The notes under the pieces were generated by a model, which had not been told where the DNA came from, did not search any database, and worked only from the letters and a program-made list of their open reading frames with translations. From positions 558,001 through 622,000 of the forward strand of contig CAVYPR010000006.1 of NCBI GenBank assembly GCA_963770505.1: 64,000 bases of DNA, given 5' to 3'. The DNA comes from CAVYPR01 sp963770505 (GTDB lineage: Bacteria; Actinomycetota; Acidimicrobiia; Acidimicrobiales; RAAP-2). Position numbers and translations under genes: made by a program. Positions 25,844 to 34,740 of this stretch are shown piece by piece (position 1 is the stretch's first letter; each line of letters starts with the position of its first letter).

Positions 25844-26508
25844 GCCGCCTCCTGCAGCGGGCCGTAGAGGACGATGCCGACGACCACGTACACCGCGGCG
25901 AAGGGCCCGAGGATCCGCAGCCACGGCGTGCCGGCCGAGGCCGGTCCGGTGATGGCGGCCGACCACGCCCGCGACCCGGCCAGCAGCACCGGGGCCAGGA
26001 TCGGCAGGACCAGGAGGGGCAGGAGGGTCTCGCGGACCCGCAACCCGGCCGAGAGCGCCCCGTAGATCACGCCGGCCGCCGAGAGGCCGACGGTGGCGAG
26101 CAGCGAGGCCACGACGGCCAGCCAGGCGGCGCGCAGGTGGACGCCGAAGAGGAGGGTGAGCCCCGCCCACAGCACGACCTGGAGGACGGCCAGCTGGACG
26201 GCGACCGCGGCCGCCTTGCCCAAGAAGATGCCGGCCGGGTCGATGCCCGAGAGCCGCAGGCCGTCGCGGGTCCCCTCGCCCGACTCGATGGCGAAGCTGC
26301 GCTGGGTGGCCAGCACCGTCGAGAACAGCACGGCCAGCCAGAAGATGCCGGGTGCGGCCGAGTGCAGGACCCTCGACGACGGGCCGAGGGCGAAGGCGGC
26401 CAGGAGGAGGACGAGCACGGCGAAGGGGAGCACCTGCCACAGCGCCACCCGGGAGCGGACCTCGATGCGCAGGTCCTTCCCCGCCACCAGCAGCGCGTCA
26501 CGCCACAT
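25840..26508 (-). CDS. ccmB: Heme ABC transporter permease CcmB
   Basis: A six-TM ABC permease of 222 residues partnering CcmA. It begins MWRDALLVAGKDLRIEVRSR and has the typical FSTVLATQRSFAIESGEGTRDGLRLS loop. The ATG at 26508 overlaps the end of ccmA by 11 nt; the frame is open further upstream only as a shadow of ccmA. Confidence 0.92.
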   Translation of the reverse strand: MWRDALLVAGKDLRIEVRSRVALWQVLPFAVLVLLLAAFALGPSSRVLHSAAPGIFWLAVLFSTVLATQRSFAIESGEGTRDGLRLSGIDPAGIFLGKAAAVAVQLAVLQVVLWAGLTLLFGVHLRAAWLAVVASLLATVGLSAAGVIYGALSAGLRVRETLLPLLVLPILAPVLLAGSRAWSAAITGPASAGTPWLRILGPFAAVYVVVGIVLYGPLQEAA

Positions 26509-27196
26509 CGACGTCACCCGGCTCCACGGCCATGAGCGGGCGCCGGCCGCCGCGGCGCGCCTCGGCCACCAGACCCCCGGCCATGACCACCACCCGGTCG
26601 GCCAACGGGACGGCCAGGTCCGGCTCGTGGGAGGAGAGCAGCACCGCCGCGCCCCCGCCGGCGGCCTCGGCCACCAGCCCGGCCACGACGTCCCGGGCCC
26701 CCGCGTCAAGGCCGGCGTGCGGCTCGTCGAGCAGCCAGAGCTCCGGGGCCCGCGCCACCAGCGAGGCCAGGGCCACCCGCCGCCGCTGCCCGGCCGACAG
26801 CCGGCCGACCGGGGTCCGCCGCAGGCGGCCGGTCAGCCCCAGCCGATCGAGCGCGTCCTCGCCCCGCGGGGCGGGCAGGCCGGCGGCCCGGGTGGCGAAC
26901 CGCAGGTTCTCGGCCGCCGTCAGCTCGTCGTAGAGGGGGGCGGCGTGGCCGAGGAGGCCCACCCGGGACCGGACCGCGGTGCGGTCCTCGACCAGGTCGC
27001 AGCCGAGCACGACCGCCTCGCCCGAGGTGACGGCCATCAGGCCCGCGCACGTCCGCAGCAGGCTGGTCTTGCCGGCCCCGTTGGGACCGAGGACGACGAC
27101 CACCTCCCCGGGGGCGACGGTGAGGTCGACGCCGGAGAGGGCGGGGAACCGACCGGCGAGCGCGACGGCGGCACGGAGGTGGACTGCAGGGGCCAT
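26498..27196 (-). CDS. ccmA: Heme ABC transporter ATP-binding protein CcmA
   Basis: An ABC ATPase (232 residues) with Walker A GPNGAGKTSLLR, signature LSAGQRRRVALASL and Walker B LWLLDEPHAGLD. With CcmB it powers release of heme-loaded CcmE. It is 93 nt downstream of ccdA on the same strand and starts the tightly overlapped ccmABCDEFGHI series. Confidence 0.93.
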   Translation of the reverse strand: MAPAVHLRAAVALAGRFPALSGVDLTVAPGEVVVVLGPNGAGKTSLLRTCAGLMAVTSGEAVVLGCDLVEDRTAVRSRVGLLGHAAPLYDELTAAENLRFATRAAGLPAPRGEDALDRLGLTGRLRRTPVGRLSAGQRRRVALASLVARAPELWLLDEPHAGLDAGARDVVAGLVAEAAGGGAAVLLSSHEPDLAVPLADRVVVMAGGLVAEARRGGRRPLMAVEPGDVDVA

Positions 27197-27289
27197 GGCC
27201 TGGCGACCATGCTACGGGGGCCGGGGTGCCCGGGGCCAAGCAGCACCGGACCCCTCCGGCGACCGGCCGCCGGCCCCCCGGGACCGTCC

Positions 27290-28117
27290 TCAGCTGGTGG
27301 TCAGGCGGTGGAGGCCGAGGTGGTCGAGGAGCGCCTGGAACTGGGTGGAGAGCCAGCCCAGCTGCCCGGAGAGCAGGAGCACCCCGAAGGCCACCAGCAC
27401 GGCGCCGGCCACCAGGTTGACCACCCACAGCGACCGACGGGCGCGGGCCCACAGCGAGGTGAGGCGGGAGAAGGCCACCCCGGTAAGAAGGAAGGGGATG
27501 CCGAGGCCGATCGAGTAGGCGAAGAGGAGCACCACCCCCCCGGCCAGCGTCGACCGGGTGGCGGCCAGGCTGAGGACGGCCCCCAGCACCGGCCCGATGC
27601 ACGGGGTCCAGGCGAAGGCGAAGGCCATGCCCATCACCGGGGCCGCCCAGGCGCCGAGCACCGAGGGGCGGACGTGGAACCGGCGCTCGCGGGTGAGACG
27701 GGCGGCCCCGCCGGCGGCGCCGGCCCCGGCCAGGTTCCACGCCCCGGCCGGCAGCGCGCTCACCACCAGCACCGCCCCCAGCGCCACCACCACGGCCCCG
27801 GCCGCCGTGGTGAGGGTCTGCTGGTGGGCCTCGAGCAGCCGGCCGAGGCCCGAGGCGGCGGCCCCGAGCGCCACGAAGACCACGGTGAAGCCGGCGATGA
27901 ACAGGCCGATCCCCTTGAGCAGCGGCCCGAGGGGGCGGGACGCGGTCCCGTCCTCGCCCGCCTCGAGCTCGGCGGCCGAGAGCCCGGTCACCATTGAGAC
28001 GTACCCCGGCACCAGCGGCAGGACGCAGGGCGAGAGGAAGGAGAGGATCCCCGCCCCGAAGGCCACGAGCACCCCGAGGGGGTCGGCCGTGATGGCGGCG
28101 GGCGGGGCCGCGGTCAC
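27290..28117 (-). CDS. ccdA: Cytochrome c biogenesis thiol transporter CcdA
   Basis: A DsbD-beta/CcdA-type membrane protein of 275 residues that carries reducing power across the membrane to CcmG. The paired cysteines sit in LSPCVLPLVPGY and WTPCIGPVLG, as expected. About six TM segments are visible. It lies directly ahead of the ccm genes on the same strand, and gmd ends 49 nt upstream. Confidence 0.92.
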   Translation of the reverse strand: MTAAPPAAITADPLGVLVAFGAGILSFLSPCVLPLVPGYVSMVTGLSAAELEAGEDGTASRPLGPLLKGIGLFIAGFTVVFVALGAAASGLGRLLEAHQQTLTTAAGAVVVALGAVLVVSALPAGAWNLAGAGAAGGAARLTRERRFHVRPSVLGAWAAPVMGMAFAFAWTPCIGPVLGAVLSLAATRSTLAGGVVLLFAYSIGLGIPFLLTGVAFSRLTSLWARARRSLWVVNLVAGAVLVAFGVLLLSGQLGWLSTQFQALLDHLGLHRLTTS

Positions 28118-28166
28118 CGCGACCCCGGGCCCGGCGTGGCGGTCACCGTCCGCGCCCGGCCAGCCC

Positions 28167-29138
28167 TCAGGAGAGCTGGCTGCGGACGAGGGCCAGGTCG
28201 GCCTCGACCATCATGGTGACGAGTCCGGGGAAGTCGACCTCGCGCCCCCAGCCGAGCACCTTCTCGGCCTTGGTGGGGTCCCCGACCAGCAGGTCCACCT
28301 CGGCCGGGCGCAGGAACCGCTCGTCGACCACCACGTGCTGCTCCCAGTCGAGGCCGGCGGCCGAGAAGGCCAGCTGGCAGAGCTCGCGCACCGAGTGGGT
28401 CTCGCCGGTGGCCACCACGTAGTCGTCGGGCCGGTCCTGCTGGAGCATGAGCCACATGGCCCGCACGTAGTCGGCGGCGAACCCCCAGTCCCGCTGGGCG
28501 TCGAGGTTGCCCAGGGCCAGCTTGTCGTCGAGCCCGCAGGCGATGCGGGCCACGCCGTTGGTGACCTTGCGGGTCACGAACTCGAGCCCCCGACGCGGCG
28601 ACTCGTGGTTGAAGAGCATCCCCGAGGAGGCGTGCAGGTCGTAGCTCTCCCGGTAGTTGACGGTGATCCAGTGGCCGTAGACCTTGGCCACGCCGTAGGG
28701 GCTGCGCGGGTAGAAGGGGGTGGACTCGCGCTGGGGGACCTCGTGCACCTTGCCGAACATCTCCGACGAGCTGGCCTGGTAGAAGCGGATCGTGGGGTCG
28801 ACGGTCCGGATGGCGTCCAAAAGGCGCGTCACCCCCAGGGCCGTGGTCTCGCCGGTGAGGACCGGCTGGCTCCAGCTGGTCTGCACGAAGGACTGGGCGG
28901 CCAGGTTGTAGACCTCCTCGGGCCGGTGGTCGCGCAGCACGGCGATGAGGGAGACCTCGTCGAGCAGGTCGCCGGCCACCAGGGTGAGGCGGTCCTGGAT
29001 GTGGGCGATCCGCTCGAAGGTGACGGTGCTCGACCGCCGGACCATGCCCACGACCTCGTAGCCCTGTTCGAGCAGGAACTCCGCCAGGTACGACCCGTCC
29101 TGCCCGGTCACCCCGGTGATCAGCGCTCGTTTCGCCAT
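28167..29138 (-). CDS. gmd: GDP-mannose 4,6-dehydratase
   Basis: An extended short-chain dehydrogenase (323 residues) converting GDP-mannose to GDP-4-keto-6-deoxymannose. It shows the Rossmann motif ITGVTGQDGSYLAEFLL, the NADP-binding RRSS, the catalytic SSSEMFG and YGVAKVYGHW (Tyr-x3-Lys), and RDWGFAADYV. The start at MAKRALITG (ATG 29138) is chosen; an open upstream extension is Arg-rich and unlikely. The divergent glycosyltransferase suggests a small surface-glycan locus. Confidence 0.93.
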   Translation of the reverse strand: MAKRALITGVTGQDGSYLAEFLLEQGYEVVGMVRRSSTVTFERIAHIQDRLTLVAGDLLDEVSLIAVLRDHRPEEVYNLAAQSFVQTSWSQPVLTGETTALGVTRLLDAIRTVDPTIRFYQASSSEMFGKVHEVPQRESTPFYPRSPYGVAKVYGHWITVNYRESYDLHASSGMLFNHESPRRGLEFVTRKVTNGVARIACGLDDKLALGNLDAQRDWGFAADYVRAMWLMLQQDRPDDYVVATGETHSVRELCQLAFSAAGLDWEQHVVVDERFLRPAEVDLLVGDPTKAEKVLGWGREVDFPGLVTMMVEADLALVRSQLS

Positions 29139-29293
29139 CGAACTCCCTGCCTCGATCCTGACCTGCCGGCCGCCCTCCCCGGCCGGTCGGGACGTGCCCC
29201 GACGCTGCACACGGCGCCCGCCACGGTACCGCACGGAGGACGGGGGCCACCGACGGGCCTGCTCGGCGGCCGCCTCCCCGTACGCTACGGCCG

Positions 29294-30352
29294 ATGAGGA
29301 CGGCGGCCATCGTGTCGTTCCGGCTCGGCGGCACCGACGGGGTCTCGATCGAGGCGGCCAAGTGGCAGTGGGCCCTTGGCGAGCTGGGCTTCTCGGTGCG
29401 GACCGTGGCCGGCCAGGGCCCGGTCGACCTCCGGGTACCCGGCCTGGCCATCGGCGCGGCCGCCGGCCCGAGCTCCGCCGACATGGAGGGGGCGCTCGAC
29501 GGGGCCGACCTGGTGGTCGTGGAGAACCTCTGCTCGCTCCCGCTCAACCCCGAGGCGCTCACGGTCGTGGCCGGGTGCTGCCGAGGCCGGCCGGCCGTGC
29601 TGCACCACCACGACCTGCCGTGGCAGCGCCCCCACCTGGCCCACCACGGCGGCCCCCCCGACGATCCCGCCTGGGCGCACGTCACCATCAACGAGCTGAG
29701 CCGGCGCGAGCTCGAAGCCCGCGGCACGATGGCGGTCACCGTCTACAACGCCTTCGACACCGCGGCCCCGGCGGGCCGCCGCGGGCCGACCCGCCGGGCG
29801 CTCGGGGTCGGGCCCGACCAGCGGCTCGTGCTCCAGCCCACCCGGGCCCTCCCCCGCAAGGCCGTGGACGCCGGGCTGGCCCTGGCCGAGGCGCTTCGGG
29901 CGGTCTACTGGCTGCTCGGCCCGGCCGAGGACGGCTACGGCCCCGAGCTCGAGCGCCTGCTCGCCGCGGCCAGGTGCCCGGTTCGGCGCGGCCCAGTGGA
30001 GGGCTCGTCGATGGCCGACGCCTACGCCGCCTGCGACGTCGTGGCCCTGCCGTCGACTTGGGAGGGGTTCGGCAACCCCACGGTCGAGTCGGCCGTCCAC
30101 CGCCGGCCGCTCGCCGTCGGTCGGTACCCGGTGGCCGCCGAGCTGGCGGCCTTCGGCTTCCGCTGGTTCGACGCCGCCGATCCCGCCCCGCTCTCGGACT
30201 GGCTCAACGACCCCGACCCCGGGCTCCTCGACCAGAACCTGGCCGTGGCCCGGCGCCACTTCTCGCTGGAGGACCTGCCCGGCCGTCTGGCCCGGGTGCT
30301 CGGCGACCTCCGCGGGGAGCGCGGACCGGGCCGGGCGGCGGCCCCGCGGTAG
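29294..30352 (+). CDS. GT4-like glycosyltransferase
   Basis: A GT-B glycosyltransferase of 352 residues. The N-terminal domain includes a HHHDLPWQRP segment. The C-terminal nucleotide-sugar domain has LQPTRALPRKAVDAGLALAEAL and the EGFGNPTVESAVHRRP motif (family E-x7-E region with PSTWEGFGN). The ATG at 29294 follows TACGCT (29281-29286) by 7 nt, suggesting a leaderless message. It is divergent from gmd; donor and acceptor are unknown. Confidence 0.85.
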   Translation: MRTAAIVSFRLGGTDGVSIEAAKWQWALGELGFSVRTVAGQGPVDLRVPGLAIGAAAGPSSADMEGALDGADLVVVENLCSLPLNPEALTVVAGCCRGRPAVLHHHDLPWQRPHLAHHGGPPDDPAWAHVTINELSRRELEARGTMAVTVYNAFDTAAPAGRRGPTRRALGVGPDQRLVLQPTRALPRKAVDAGLALAEALRAVYWLLGPAEDGYGPELERLLAAARCPVRRGPVEGSSMADAYAACDVVALPSTWEGFGNPTVESAVHRRPLAVGRYPVAAELAAFGFRWFDAADPAPLSDWLNDPDPGLLDQNLAVARRHFSLEDLPGRLARVLGDLRGERGPGRAAAPR

Positions 30353-30363
30353 CCTCGGCTGCC

Positions 30364-31047
30364 ATGAGCTCGGCCACCCGCGCCGCGGAGCACGAGCCGT
30401 CGGCCGACGGAGCACACCACCCGATCCGTCGCCTCACGGGGGGCGAGCGGCGCAGGCAGCTGTCCGAGGTCGCCCTGCGTCTCTTCGCCGAGCGCGGCTA
30501 CCGCGCCACCACGATGGACGACGTGGCCGAGGCCGCCGGCGTCACCAAGCCCCTCGTCTACCAGCACTTCTCATCCAAGCGCGCCCTCTACCTCGAGCTG
30601 GTCGACGCGGTCGCCCAGGAGCTGCTCGACGCCGTCGGCCGGGCCACGGCGGCGGCCGAGGGCCCCCGCCAGCAGGTCGAGATGGGGCTCGCCGCCTACT
30701 TCGAGCTGGTGGTGACCCACGAGAACGCCTTCCGACTCCTCTACGGCCGCAACGACGCCGAGGACGCCGAGCTCGGCCAGGCCCTGCGCCGCGTCGAGGA
30801 CGCCATCGCCGAGGCCATCGAGCCGCTGATCGCCGCCGGACTCGAGCCCGACCACCGCAGGTTCCTGGCCTACGCGGTGGTGGGCATGGCCGAGGGCGCG
30901 AGCCGGCACTGGATCGCCACCCGGGCCGCGGACGGGCCGGCTGCTGAGGCGGCCACCGGCGGCGAGTCGAGCGCCGAGGCGCAGCGGCTGGCGGCCCGCC
31001 TGGCCGACCTCGCCTGGGCCGGGCTCCGCTCGGTCCACGCCGACTGA
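30364..31047 (+). CDS. TetR family transcriptional regulator
   Basis: A 227-residue repressor. The TetR N-terminal helix-turn-helix is clear: ALRLFAERGYRATTMDDVAEAAGVTKPLVYQHFSSKRALYLELV. The C-terminal ligand domain is of the AcrR-like kind (MGLAAYFELVVTHENAFRLLYG). About 25 polar residues precede the domain. The ATG lies 8 nt after TAGCCT. The target genes are not evident; a palindrome before the acyl-CoA dehydrogenase at 36.2 kb is a possible site for a TetR-type factor, but no link is shown. Confidence 0.9.
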   Translation: MSSATRAAEHEPSADGAHHPIRRLTGGERRRQLSEVALRLFAERGYRATTMDDVAEAAGVTKPLVYQHFSSKRALYLELVDAVAQELLDAVGRATAAAEGPRQQVEMGLAAYFELVVTHENAFRLLYGRNDAEDAELGQALRRVEDAIAEAIEPLIAAGLEPDHRRFLAYAVVGMAEGASRHWIATRAADGPAAEAATGGESSAEAQRLAARLADLAWAGLRSVHAD

Positions 31048-31063
31048 CGCCGCGCCGGCGACC

Positions 31064-31636
31064 TCAGAGGCGGGCCGCCAGCCCGCAGCAGAGTCGCCAG
31101 AGCTCGGTGGCGCAGGCGGCGTAGACGTCGTCCTCTTTTCCCGCGGGGTCGGCCACGTCCTCGTCGTCGGCGAGGGCCGCACCGTCCAGCCCCAGGGCGA
31201 GGACCCGCTCGGCCAGTGACGGCGGCCCCGGGGGGAGGTCGGCGCAGAGCCGCCGGAGCGTGGCCGTCCGCGAGGCCGCCGCAGGGTGCACCCGTCGCAC
31301 GTAGCGCACGTGGTCGGCCTCCATGGCCACCACGAGGTCGGCGGCGTCGAGGTCGGCGTCGTTGAGCTGGCGGCTGCGGTGCGCGGAGAGGGCCACGTCG
31401 CCCAGCGGTCCCACGGCCTCCAGCGCGGTGCGGGTGCGCACGCTGGCCGGCCGGCCCTCGACGGCGTGGGTCCCGGCGGTGGTCACCCGCAGCCCGACCC
31501 CCTCGGCCTCGGCCAGGTAGGAGAGCATGCAGCCGGCCATCACCGATCGCGCCGCGTTCCCGGTGCAGACGATCAGCAGGTCGACCGTGGCCGGCAGCGC
31601 CCGGGCGGGACGTTCGGCCACGGGGTCGGGCGGCAC
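31064..31636 (-). CDS. Low-molecular-weight protein tyrosine phosphatase family protein
   Basis: The phosphatase loop is VCTGNAARSVMA (C-x5-R), followed by the LMW-PTP fold, and the general-acid Asp appears in DVADPAGKEDDVY. The start is uncertain: the frame is open to 31744, but residues before the GTG at 31636 are low-complexity, and GTG 31621 is another option. Such enzymes act on tyrosine phosphate or, in the related arsenate-reductase branch, on arsenate; no arsenic genes are near. Confidence 0.82.
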   Translation of the reverse strand: MPPDPVAERPARALPATVDLLIVCTGNAARSVMAGCMLSYLAEAEGVGLRVTTAGTHAVEGRPASVRTRTALEAVGPLGDVALSAHRSRQLNDADLDAADLVVAMEADHVRYVRRVHPAAASRTATLRRLCADLPPGPPSLAERVLALGLDGAALADDEDVADPAGKEDDVYAACATELWRLCCGLAARL

Positions 31637-31749
31637 GGCAGCCGAGCCTAGGGCCGAGCCGCGGGACGGGGGCCAGCCCGACGCCGCGCCGACGGCGCGC
31701 GGCAGCGGTCGCCTGCCCGTCGAGCTGCCGCGCGGAAGGGCCACCCGGG

Positions 31750-31850
31750 CTACTGGACGTGCACGCCCGAGACGGCACGGGCGATGACGAGGCGCTGGAT
31801 CTCGCTGGTGCCCTCGAAGATGGTGTAGATCTCCCAGTCCTCGCGTACTA
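31750..31850 (-). pseudogene. C-terminal remnant of an acyl-CoA dehydrogenase
   Basis: About 33 codons read REDWEIYTIFEGTSEIQRLV and then IARAVSGVHVQ and a stop. This is the extreme C-terminus of an acyl-CoA dehydrogenase, including the IFEGTSEIQ segment. No upstream part of such a gene is present; homology ends near 31850, where unrelated sequence begins. It resembles the end of the nearly full-length gene at 34981-36196 but differs at several codons, so it is a paralogue or a recombination product. Confidence 0.75.
31793..31832. repeat. 40-bp direct repeat, left copy
   Basis: These 40 bases are identical to 35025-35064 in the same orientation. Both copies encode the IYTIFEGTSEIQR region of acyl-CoA dehydrogenase ends. 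They bracket the indel-rich island. Identity includes third codon positions. Confidence 0.8.
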
Positions 31851-32005
31851 CCTGTTCAGGGCGCCGTTCGTGACCACAAACCGGGCTCTTCGTCCATGTG
31901 GGGGGCATATGGCCCTTCGAGAGTGGTCGCGATTGCCCCGACTCGCGCGCTTTGGACTGCGCCCGGCATGGACGAGACACCAAGCGCACACGACCGGTTC
32001 CCCCG

Positions 32006-32296
32006 ATGGGGCGCATCTCGAGGAGCAGCGATCTCCAGGCGTACTTCGGGATCGCCTCGATCGACGAGCTGATCGCCAAGCACCCCTCGTTTCCCGCACC
32101 CCTTCCGCTGGGGATGAAGGGGCGCCGGTGGCTGCCGGCAACGATCCTTGGCTGGGTTGCCGATGGCATCGCACACACCGCCGCTGCCCAGTGGTCGGCG
32201 CCAACACGGGCTGTTGACGTTGAAATGGCACCTTGTCAGACTGCTCGTTCGTGCCGTCCCTCTCCCGCCGCACGGTGCTCAAAGGTTCCGGGATGA
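32006..32296 (+). CDS. AlpA/excisionase-like small DNA-binding protein
   Basis: Residues 3-53 read like the AlpA/MerR-like winged helix of phage and integrative-element excisionases: RISRSSDLQAYFGIAS, then FPAPLPLGMKGRRW and ILGWVADG. The arrangement FPxPxxLGxxGRRW-x-x-x-x-I-x-x-W is the family pattern. The ATG at 32006 starts it; a longer frame from 31898 lacks similarity. The C-terminal part after about residue 60 has no family match and overlaps the next gene in another frame, so the true end may be shifted by an indel. No integrase is nearby. Confidence 0.55.
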   Translation: MGRISRSSDLQAYFGIASIDELIAKHPSFPAPLPLGMKGRRWLPATILGWVADGIAHTAAAQWSAPTRAVDVEMAPCQTARSCRPSPAARCSKVPG

Positions 32297-32988
32297 TCGG
32301 ACTGGTGGCCCTCCTGCCGGCCGACTTCATCGAGGGTTGCGCCAGCGGGGCCGGCTCTTCGGGAGGCCTTCGAGTGCTGGATGTTCACCAGGCGGCCGTT
32401 GTCCGCGCCGCCACGGCCAGGCTCATTCCCGGCCCCCAGGATGATCCGATCGAGCGTGGTCATCCCGGGGCACGCGAGGCCAACGTCACGCGGTACATCG
32501 ACACCATGCTCGGGGCGCTTTCAGTCAGCCCAGCCGAGGTGTATGCGGACGGCCCATTCTCCAACCGCGCCGGGAACCCCACGGACGATATGGCGACGTT
32601 CATTGGGTTGACGGCAGCGCAGAAGGCCGGATGGTCGAAGCGACTTGCGGGCTTTCGACGTCATTATGAGCGCGGTGTCGCCGACCTCGACCGGCTCGCC
32701 GGCGGTAACTTTGCCGCGGCCACACCGAAAACCCAGGACACAATGCTGAGCAAGAACCCGAAGGGCTTCACGCAGCTGCTCATGACCCACGCCATCGAGG
32801 GGATGTACTCGGCGCCGGAGTACGGCGGCAACGCCGGATTTGGTGGGATGGCAAGAGATCGAGCTTTCCAGGGGACAGGCCAGCCAAGGGGCTACACGGA
32901 CCGGGAGGTCTCCGATTCTGACGGGCCCGACATCTACGAACCATCGGGTGTCGGGGAACAGCTCCTCAAGCTGATCCAGTCCAGCTGA
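32233..32988 (+). CDS. Gluconate 2-dehydrogenase subunit 3-like protein
   Basis: A family usually paired with a GMC oxidoreductase, as here. SRRTVLKGSGMIGLVALL near the N-terminus is a twin-arginine signal, so export through Tat is expected. Later regions (RLIPGPQDDP, YIDTMLGAL, HAIEGMYSAPEYGGNAG) fit the family. The stretch from about residue 207 to 218 is out of frame: three single-base insertions (near 32843, 32863 and 32877) appear to cancel each other, since another reading gives GLVGWQEI-SFPGD-GQPRGY. The start codon is uncertain (TTG 32233 or GTG 32251). Confidence 0.65.
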   Translation: MSDCSFVPSLSRRTVLKGSGMIGLVALLPADFIEGCASGAGSSGGLRVLDVHQAAVVRAATARLIPGPQDDPIERGHPGAREANVTRYIDTMLGALSVSPAEVYADGPFSNRAGNPTDDMATFIGLTAAQKAGWSKRLAGFRRHYERGVADLDRLAGGNFAAATPKTQDTMLSKNPKGFTQLLMTHAIEGMYSAPEYGGNAGFGGMARDRAFQGTGQPRGYTDREVSDSDGPDIYEPSGVGEQLLKLIQSS

Positions 32989-34693
32989 TGGGGCGGGCAC
33001 TGGTGATCGGCAGCGGTCCCGGTGGGTCGATCGCCGCAATGGTTCTGGCCGAGAAGGGCTGGGACGTGACGATCCTCGAGAAGGGCCCCAACTATTTCGA
33101 GCGATCTCACGAGGGAGCGCCCTCGGACGCATTTCTCGAACGATGAGCTGAAGCATGACCGGCACTTCGCCCGGCAGGACCCCGACAGCAGAACCTCGGG
33201 TCTTCAGATCCTCCGACACCGACTCCAAACCGTATACCGGGACCGTGCAGAGCCTTGCCCCAGACGGTGGGCGGGCGGTACGGCCCACTGGGACGCCAAG
33301 ACGCCAAGGTTCTGGGACATCGACTTCCAGAAGCTCACCATGCTTGGCCCCCAGCCGACAGCGGACGTGGTCGGATTGGCCCTTCGCCTACGAGGAGATC
33401 GCGCCCTACTACGACGAGATCGAGACGCTCATCGGCGTGGCGGGCGACGTCGTCAGGCCTTCCGGCGGAGACCACCCTCGCCCATGCACCGAGGAGCCGG
33501 CCGCTTCCCGATGCCGACCGGGCCCCCACAGTACTCATCGTCTTTGGTCGCCAAGGGCGGTGCGGCCCTCGGCCTGCACCCGTTCCTGGTGCCCATGGCC
33601 ATAAATAGCCGACCCTACGACAGGCCGTCCCGCATGCAACAACTGCGGCTTCTGCTGTCGGGTACGGGTGTCCGATCATGGCACGGGTAGGCGCCCTGGC
33701 CCCCCTGCGCCAGGCCCTTTTGCACGGTGCTGAACTGCGCGTCGGAGTCGAACGTGGTTAAGGTCGCCACGAGGAGACGCAGGGCGACCAGCGTGACCTG
33801 GCTGGATTCACAGGGTGCTCCTCACTCGCGAGCAGGCGGACATGGTCGTCTTGGCGATGAACGCCATCGAGACGCCACGTCTGGCCCTCTTCTCGCGATT
33901 TCCGGACCCTCACGAGGTGATCGGTCGCTATGTCATGTTCCACTGGTTCACCGATGGCACCGGGGTCTTCTTCTCGGAGCGATCTGCATGCCCACCGCGG
34001 CCGGGGCCTGACCCACGATCTCGACGACTTCGCCGACCCTGACTTCCCCGGGGCCCGGACAGCGGCGAAGGACGCCGGCCTGCCTTACTTTCGCGGCGGC
34101 ACCCTGGAGATGGGTGGCAGCCAGCTCCCCCTCGACGAGGCCGCCAACTACCAGGAGATCCTCTCGGTTCTCTCACCGACAAAAGCCCTTCGGTACGGAT
34201 TTCAAGCAGCTGATGCGCGACAGCCTGCTGCGCGACCGGCTTGGCCGGCATCACCTTGGTCGGCGAAGACCTGCCCTACCCCTCGAACCGGGTGGATCTC
34301 GATCCGAAGACTCGAGACTGGCGGGGCTTTCCGGTCCCCAGGGTCACGTACGGCCCGGGCCGCCACGAGGTCGCCGCGCAGGCCTTCTACATGCCGTGGA
34401 TCGAGTCGGTCCTGAAGGCCGCCGGCGCCAACGTGACCATAGCCATCTCCGAGCTGCCGTCGATCGCAGTTCCCGGTCGCTTCGGGCACAGTGCCTAACA
34501 CCGAGCACCTGATGGGCGGGATGCGGATGGGATCGCGACTCGGCGACGAGCGTCACCGATGGGGTCGGCCGCTATCACCACCTGGACAACGTGTTCATCT
34601 CGGACGGCAGTCTCTTCCCCTCGTCGGGGGGGCACAACCCGACGCTGACCATCATGGCTACCGCTCTTCGCAACGCCCGTCAATGGTCGTAGC
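32988..34693 (+). pseudogene. GMC-family oxidoreductase, multiply frameshifted
   Basis: A choline-dehydrogenase-like flavoenzyme is readable end to end only by switching frame many times. Pieces in order are ALVIGSGPGGSIAAMVLAEK (FAD site, from ATG 32988), FSNDELKHDRHFARQDP, EPRVFRSSDTDSKPYTGTV, GGTAHWDAKTPRFWDIDF, SDWPFAYEEIAPYYDEIE, FPMPTGPPQYSSSLVAKGG, RPACNNCGFC, VVLAMNAIETPRLALFS, MFHWFTDGTGVFFSE, ITLVGEDLPYPSNRVDLDP and SDGSLFPSSGGHNPTLTIMA. The catalytic HNP-containing C-terminus is preserved. The stop TAG is at 34691-34693. Protein motifs are well kept, so either the damage is recent or the sequence is poor. Confidence 0.8.
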
Positions 34694-34740
34694 GGGAAGC
34701 GACGTCGGATCGACCCCGCGGTGCACTTTCAGCCTTCCGT

